Positions 58,603 to 64,000 of a stretch of DNA of 64,000 nt are shown in pieces (the first letter of the stretch is position 1; every line of letters starts with the position of its first letter). Location: assembly GCF_021462225.1 (NCBI RefSeq), contig NC_061794.1, positions 44,082,914 to 44,146,913 of the forward strand. Reading direction: 5' to 3'. Position numbers and translations under genes: made by a program. Below the pieces are notes generated by a model, which saw only the letters and a list, made by a program, of their open reading frames with translations, was not told the origin of the DNA and did no database searches. Source of the DNA: Girardinichthys multiradiatus (Eukaryota > Chordata > Actinopteri > Cyprinodontiformes > Goodeidae).

Positions 58603-59615
58603 TCAATACTTGGTCAGGAATCCTTTGGCAGAAATGACTGCTTCAATGTGGCGTGGCATGGAGGCAATCAGCCTCCATGCCACGCCACATGGAGGCGTGG
58701 CATGGAGGCCCAGGATGCTTCGATAGCGGCCTTTAGTTCATCCAGACTGTTGGGTCTTGAGTCTCTCAACGTTCTCTTCACAATATCCCACAGATTCTCT
58801 ATGGGGTTCAGGTCAGGAGAGTTGGCAGGCCAATTGAGCACAGTGATACCATGGTCAGTAAACCATTTACCAGTGGTTTTGACACTGTGAGCAGGTGCCA
58901 GGTGGTGCTGAAAAATGAAATCTTCATCTCCATAAAGCTTTTCAGCAGATGGAAGCATGAAGTGCTCCAAAATCTCCTGATAGCTAGCTGCATTGACCCT
59001 GCCCTTGATAAAACACAGTGGACCAACACCAGCAGCTGACACGGCACCCCAGACCATCACTGACTGTGGGTACTTGACACTGGATTTCTGGCATTTTGGC
59101 ATTTCCTTCTCCCCAGTCTTCCTCCAGACTCTGGCACCTTGATTTCAGAATGACATGCAGAATTTGCTTTCATCCGAAAAAAGTACTTTGGACCACTGAG
59201 CAACAGTCCAGTGCTGCTTCTCTGTAGCCCCGGTCAGGCGCTTCTGCCGCTGCTTCTGGTTCAAAAGTGGCTTGACCTGGGGAATGAGGCACCTGTAGCC
59301 CATTTCCTGCACACGCCTGTGCACGGTGGCTCTGGATGTTTCTACTCCAGACTCAGTCCACTGCTTCTGCAGGTCCCCCAAGGTCTGGAATCGGCCCTTC
59401 TCCAGAATCTTCCTCAGGGTCCGGTCACCTCTTCTCATTGTGCAGCGTTTTCTGCCACACTTTTTCCTTCCCACAGACTTCCCACTGAGGTGCCTTGATA
59501 CAGCACTCTGGGAACAGCCTATTCGTTCAGAAATTTCTTTCTGTGTCTTACCCTCTTGCTTGAGGGTGTCAATAGTGGCCTTCTGGACAGCAGTCAGGTC
59601 GGCAGTCTTACCCAT
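58603..59615 (-). pseudogene. Broken Tc1 transposase (nonsense, catalytic change, rearranged end)
   Basis: ATG at 59615. Compared with the intact copy at 61531-62535: a Gly codon has become TGA at 59147-59145; the second catalytic Asp in QHDLAPAH is His (QHHLAPAH, codon at about 58902-58904); and the segment encoding IRPQQCHRLIASMPRR is replaced by a palindromic rearrangement at 58646-58710. The first Asp region (FSDESK) and the Glu region (NPIENLW) remain. It cannot make an active enzyme. Confidence 0.93.
58646..58690. repeat. Perfect 20-bp palindrome, 5-nt loop
   Basis: Arms 58646-58665 and 58671-58690 are exact reverse complements around AATCA. A further direct copy of GCGTGGCATGGAGGC follows at about 58695-58709. 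The intact sister element has the ordinary transposase sequence here, so the palindrome arose within this copy. Confidence 0.95.
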
Positions 59616-60119
59616 GATTGGGGTTTTGAGTGATGAACCAGGCTGGGAGTTTTAAAGGCCTCAGGAATCTTTTGCAGGTGTTTAGAGTTAACTCCTTGAT
59701 TCAGATGATTAGGTTCTTAGCTCGTTTAGAGACCCTTTTAATGATATGCTAATTTTGTGAGATAGGAATTTTGGGTTTTCATGAGCTGTATGCCAAAATC
59801 ATCCGTATTAAGACAATAAAAGACCTGAAATATTTCAGTTAGTGTGCAATGAATCTAAAATATATGAATGTTAAATTTTCATCATGACATTATGGAAAAT
59901 AATGAACTTTATCACAATATGCTAATATTTTGAGAAGGACCTGTATAATGAATGCACTGCAGCAGTGTTGGGACATGAACTGAGGAACAGATGGATAATA
60001 ACTACCTAACTGAGGAAAGAGAAAATACCTCCAAAACATAAAAATTGGAACAAGAACAGAGCCAAACCAAAAATTGTGACAAAACCTGCATTTAAAGAGG
60101 AGTAAACATGTAAACTCTA

Positions 60120-61250
60120 CATTGTTAGTGAGATCTTTCCCAAGAAATAATTTAAAGAAATGTCATGCTTTTCTTTATTCATCGGTTTTAGTATAGCTGT
60201 GCTTTTTATTCTGTCTGTTACATTGCGTTGGGTTATTTGCAGTAAGAACAAAACCCAGGTTGATGTTTTCCTATTATATAAGGTGTTGTTTAGTCCTGTA
60301 TGTCCTATCCTTAGTTAATAATCTTTACCCAGTGCTTGACTTCTACCAACTAAATTTTGTATATTAAAAAGGGCTTTACATTATCAATAGTGTTCCAGTA
60401 TTCCTGCCATGCTATATGAATATACTTCTTGATGGGGGTCTTGACTTCTCCTTTGCATGATGGAGTTTCTGTATGTATTGTGTTGCTCTCAGTGATTGGA
60501 CTAAATTGTTGAATTTTTCATTGGGCCTAGGAATCCAAAAAAAAAAACAACTTTAATCTACAGTTGGAAGAGCATCTGAAATGTTTCCCACAAAATATCT
60601 CAGCTTACTTCTGTTTCCATGCTTTGGAAAGGCTTTTGATATTCTTGTTATTACTATTTGACCACTGCAGTGCTAATATTGCTCTATGTTACATTGTGTC
60701 AAGTACTAAATGATCATTTGTTCAGTTTTTTACTGCTACATTACATTTTGAAGTTAAAACACTGCTCCAGTGTGTCCTTTTTAGGATCCACAGAATCACC
60801 TGCAGATATAGTAGGATTTTTCAAATAATGTTGGTTAACATAAAACTTTACTATCGCCCATAATAGTTTTGAATTGAATCGACCACCTATAGCATGCAGT
60901 TACAGTCACTGCATTAAAAGATTGGCACTAGCAAACAAAAAGGCAACACCAATATAAATTCCCCATTCTAAAGAAAATGAAGATTCCTTTGGATAAATTT
61001 TGGCCATAAATAAAAGGTGACAGCATAGTCAACAACACACATTATTATGAAAGGCCAGCAGGAAACTCCTGTGGTCACAAAAATGAATAAAACTGTTTAG
61101 AAATACAAAATTTGAGGGAGTGCACTGGCCCTCTCACTAATGTGTTAAAATGATTTACAAAGTTGTCGCTGAGTGCAACATTACATCATCTTGCCCTAAT
61201 AACATCTCCTCATTTATTGTTCTGTGAATTTTAGTTATGTTCACTTTCAT
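60120..61250. other. AT-rich intergenic, no gene seen
   Basis: Lies between the two Tc1 copies. No recognisable coding or repeat structure beyond short A/T tracts. Confidence 0.4.
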
Positions 61251-61253
61251 GTA

Positions 61254-62863
61254 CAGGTCCTTCTCAAAATATTAGCATATTGTGATAAAGTTCATTATTT
61301 TCCATAATGTCATGATGAAAATTTAACATTCATATATTTTAGATTCATTGCACACTAACTGAAATATTTCAGGTCTTTTATTGTCTTAATACGGATGATT
61401 TTGGCATACAGCTCATGAAAACCCAAAATTCCTATCTCACAAAATTAGCATATTTCATCCGACCAATAAAAGAAAAGTGTTTTTAATACAAAAAACGTCA
61501 ACCTTCAAATAATCATGTACAGTTATGCACTCAATACTTGGTCGGGAATACTTTGGCAGAAATGACTGCTTCAATGCGGCGTGGCATGGAGGCAATCAGC
61601 CTGTGGCACTGCTGAGGTCTTATGGAGGCCCAGGATGCTTCGATAGCGGCCTTTAGCTCATCCAGAGTGTTGGGTCTTGAGTCTCTCAACGTTCTCTTCA
61701 CAATATCCCACAGATTCTCTATGGGGTTCAGGTCAGGAGAGTTGGCAGGCCAATTGAGCACAGTGATACAATGGTCAGTAAACCATTTACCAGTGGTTTT
61801 GGCACTGTGAGCAGGTGCCAGGTCGTGCTGAAAAATGAAATCTTCATCTCCGTAAAGCTTTTCAGCAGATGGAAGCATGAAGTGCTCCAAAATCTCCTGA
61901 TAGCTAGCTGCATTGACCCTGCCCTTGATAAAACACAGTGGACCAACACCAGCAGCTGACACGGCACCCCAGACCATCACTGACTGTGGGTACTTGACAC
62001 TGGACTTCTGGCATTTTGGCATTTCCTTCTCCCCAGTCTTCCTCCAGACTCTGGCACCTTGATTTCCGAATGACATGCAGAATTTGCTTTCATCCGAAAA
62101 AAGTACTTTGGACCACTGAGCAACAGTCCAGTGCTGCTTCTCTGTAGCCCCGGTCAGGCGCTTCTGCCGCTGTTTCTGGTTCAAAAGTGGCTTGACCTGG
62201 GGAATGCGGCACCTGTAGCCCATTTCCTGCACACGCCTGTGCACGGTGGCTCTGGATGTTTCTACTCCAGACTCAGTCCACTGCTTCCGCAGGTCCCCCA
62301 AGGTCTGGAATCGGCCCTTCTCCACAATCTTCCTCAGGGTCCGGTCACCTCTTCTCGTTGTGCAGCATTTTCTGCCACACTTTTTCCTTCCCACAGACTT
62401 CCCACTGAGGTGTCTTGATACAGCACTCTGGGAACAGCCTATTCGTTCAGAAATGTCTTTCTGTGTCTTACCCTCTTGCTTGAGGGTGTCAATAGTGGCC
62501 TTCTGGACAGCAGTCAGGTCGGCAGTCTTACCCATGATTGGGGTTTTGAGTGATGAACCAGGCTGGGAGTTTTAAAGGCCTCAGGAATCTTTTGCAGGTG
62601 TTTAGAGTTAACTAGTTGATTCAGATGATTAGGTTCATAGCTCGTTTAGAGACCCTTTTAATGATATGCTAATTTTGTGAGATAGGAATTTTGGGTTTTC
62701 ATGAGCTGTATGCCAAAATCATCCATATTAAGACAATAAAAGACCTGAAATATTTCAGTTGGTGTGCAATGAATCTAAAATATATGAATGTTAAATTTTC
62801 ATCTTGACATTATGGAAAATAATGAACTTTATCACAATATGCTAATATTTTGAGAAGGACCTG
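61254..62863 (-). mobile_element. Tc1-family transposon, apparently intact
   Basis: TA duplications at 61252-61253 and 62864-62865. The inverted repeats are about 200 bp, nearly identical to each other and to those of the copy at 58326. It contains an uninterrupted transposase gene on the minus strand. Closely matched TIRs and an open frame point to recent transposition. Whether it is still mobile cannot be told from sequence alone. Confidence 0.95.
61531..62535 (-). CDS. Tc1-like transposase (D,D34E)
   Basis: 334 residues, the usual length for Tc1-family transposases, which cut and paste the element into TA sites. The paired-like N-terminus has two helix-turn-helix units (VQKATIDTLKQEGKTQKDIS, GCSQSAVSRHL; then ETSRATVHRRVQEMG), separated by a basic GRKKCGRK stretch. 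The catalytic domain shows FSDESK (first Asp), VMVWGAVSAAG, QHDLAPAHSAK (second Asp) and SPDLNPIENLW (Glu), with exactly 34 residues between the second Asp and the Glu. ATG at 62535-62533 begins MGKTADLTAV; TGA at 61533-61531. No lesion is visible. Confidence 0.95.
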   Translation of the reverse strand: MGKTADLTAVQKATIDTLKQEGKTQKDISERIGCSQSAVSRHLSGKSVGRKKCGRKCCTTRRGDRTLRKIVEKGRFQTLGDLRKQWTESGVETSRATVHRRVQEMGYRCRIPQVKPLLNQKQRQKRLTGATEKQHWTVAQWSKVLFSDESKFCMSFGNQGARVWRKTGEKEMPKCQKSSVKYPQSVMVWGAVSAAGVGPLCFIKGRVNAASYQEILEHFMLPSAEKLYGDEDFIFQHDLAPAHSAKTTGKWFTDHCITVLNWPANSPDLNPIENLWDIVKRTLRDSRPNTLDELKAAIEASWASIRPQQCHRLIASMPRRIEAVISAKVFPTKY

Positions 62864-63268
62864 TATGTGCAAGCAGCTTGATACATCTTTCTTTTAAATT
62901 GAAACTTTTTATGTCATATATTTTTCTTTGATAAAACTTTGATAAAGACCTCAGCGTCTCCCTCCTCTAAGGTAATGTCTGAAACGAAAAAGTGATGTTC
63001 AGGTGTTGAAAGTGAAAAGAAATCCTTCTTGTTTTTAAATGTTAAAAAGCTGATTTCCATTTGAACAGCCACACCCAAGCCTGTAGATTCAAGAAATCCC
63101 TGGTTTAGAACATGCCTGACATGAAGTTGGCTAAAAGATTTCCAACAGCAACATCATGTCCTAATCTAAAACAATTCAAGAATAGATAAGAAACAAAGTC
63201 ATTGACATCTATTAGTTTTTAAAAGATTACAAAGTAATTCCTATGGCTAATTACTCTTACAAACTACA

Positions 63269-64000
63269 GTGAGAGCCATGATCTACAAATGGAGAAAATA
63301 TGGAGCTGTGGTGAACCTTCACCACAGTGGCTGGCCTACTAAAATTACTCCAAGAGTGCAGCAAAGACTCATCACAAAAACCCAGAACAATGTCCAAAGT
63401 ACTGCAGACTCAGATGCCTCAGCTAAGGTCCGCGTTCAAGATTTAAAAATAAGAAAGAGACTGGACAAAATTAATATGCCTGGGTGAGACCCAAGGGCAA
63501 AACCACTGCTAATGAAAAAGAAGACCCTTAAAAATTTCTGGTAAAGTATTCTATGGCTACACAAGACAGCAGTGTAGCTTTTGGTGGGGTAGTACAATGG
63601 TTTGGGGCTTTTTTACTGCATCACAAACTAGATGACTTGACGTAATTAAGGGAATCATACATTCTGCTCTCCAGCAGAAAATTCTAAAAGGGATGTCCAG
63701 TCATCAGTTTGTGATCTCAAGCACTTGAGTTAGGCAGCAGGAAAATGATTCAAAGCACACCAGCAAATACACCTTTCAAATGGCTTTTGGCCTAGTCAAA
63801 GATCAGCTTTTGAGATCAGATTAAGATGCTTTGGCATGAACTTAAACAGATCATTCATCCTCCAAACCTTCCAATGTGAATGAATTGAAACAGTTCTGCA
63901 GAGAAGGGGATGTCTAAATTCATTATTTGAAAACTACATTATGCATCTTGCACGCCAGGTTTGACAAAAACGTAAAAACAGAGGAAATCTGTAAGGATTG
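63269..64000 (+). mobile_element. Decayed Tc1-like transposon, cut by window end
   Basis: The frame beginning 63269 carries IYKWRKYGAVVNLHHSGWPT, KITPRVQQRL and DLKIRKRL, the second HTH and linker of a Tc1 transposase. It stops at 63487. Further pieces (GTACAATGGTTTGGGGCTTT at 63592, GATTCAAAGCACACCAGCAA at 63748) correspond to the VWG and NDPKHTS regions. The remnant may extend beyond the window. Confidence 0.7.

Larger units (their letters stand above)
58326..59943 (-). mobile_element. Tc1-family transposon, broken copy
   Basis: TA target duplications flank 200-bp inverted repeats (58326-58525 and 59744-59943) beginning CAGGTCCTTCTCAAAATATT. Outer and inner copies of a TTAGCATAT motif give an IR/DR-like layout. 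The length is 1618 bp, against 1610 bp for the copy at 61254. The transposase gene is damaged in at least three ways. Confidence 0.95.
58060..60120. repeat. Unclassified repeat interrupted by a Tc1 copy
   Basis: Purine-rich text such as AAAACAAGAAGCAGACATCA (58153) resumes after the Tc1 insertion with GAACAGATGGATAATAACTA (59988) and AACAAGAACAGAGCCAAACC (60050). The halves join across the TA duplicated at 58324-58325 and 59944-59945. The family is not identified. Confidence 0.45.

Noticed and set aside
58668..59102. 144-codon minus-strand frame as a separate gene
   Set aside because: It is the downstream half of the broken Tc1 transposase, after the premature stop.

Overview
The window is vertebrate genomic DNA, almost certainly from a teleost fish. 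It carries three recognisable protein-coding genes with spliced, GT-AG exons, long AT-rich introns, many Tc1/mariner elements of the kinds abundant in ray-finned fish, and L2/CR1-type LINE tails. The species cannot be read from the sequence.

Host genes. (1) gpr182, an atypical seven-transmembrane chemokine-type receptor, is encoded in one uninterrupted exon on the plus strand (1983-3071) with a polyadenylation signal near 3524. (2) zbtb39, a BTB plus C2H2 zinc-finger factor, lies tail-to-tail with it on the minus strand (coding exons 12730-11513, 9699-9346 and 8156-7206; 840 residues). (3) agap2 (PIKE / centaurin-gamma-1) fills 50389-17304 on the minus strand. I could place 19 coding exons whose phases all agree, predicting about 1134 residues: a long disordered N-terminus, a Ras-like GTPase domain, a split PH domain, an ArfGAP zinc finger and ankyrin repeats. 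gpr182 and zbtb39 are neighbours in human chromosome 12q13, and AGAP2 lies further along the same arm, so this is conserved synteny.

Everything else is intergenic or intronic and rich in repeats. Tc1/mariner elements range from an apparently intact copy (61254-62863, with an uninterrupted 334-residue D,D34E transposase and 200-bp terminal inverted repeats) through recently broken copies (58326-59943; 29367-30636) to faint remnants (about 640-1830, 12950-13440, 34560-35180, 38402-39670, 52353-55060 and 63270 to the window end). LINE pieces lie at 9905-11185, 19309-19961, 23330-23640, 42820-44960 and 56820-57737. A 42-copy, 22-bp minisatellite sits in agap2 intron 5 (36110-37050). agap2 intron 15 holds a decayed antisense multi-exon gene for a DUF4806-domain protein with recognisable promoter, splice sites and poly(A) signal. 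agap2 intron 18 holds a long-inverted-repeat (foldback) element with a 6-bp target duplication and a LINE nested in one arm.

I found no clearly new biological system. The most rewarding items are the complete agap2 model with a frame-neutral 66-nt exon, the decayed DUF4806 gene, two 5-nt-loop palindromes that look like template-switch mutations, the DD36E-spaced Tc1 element and the foldback element.
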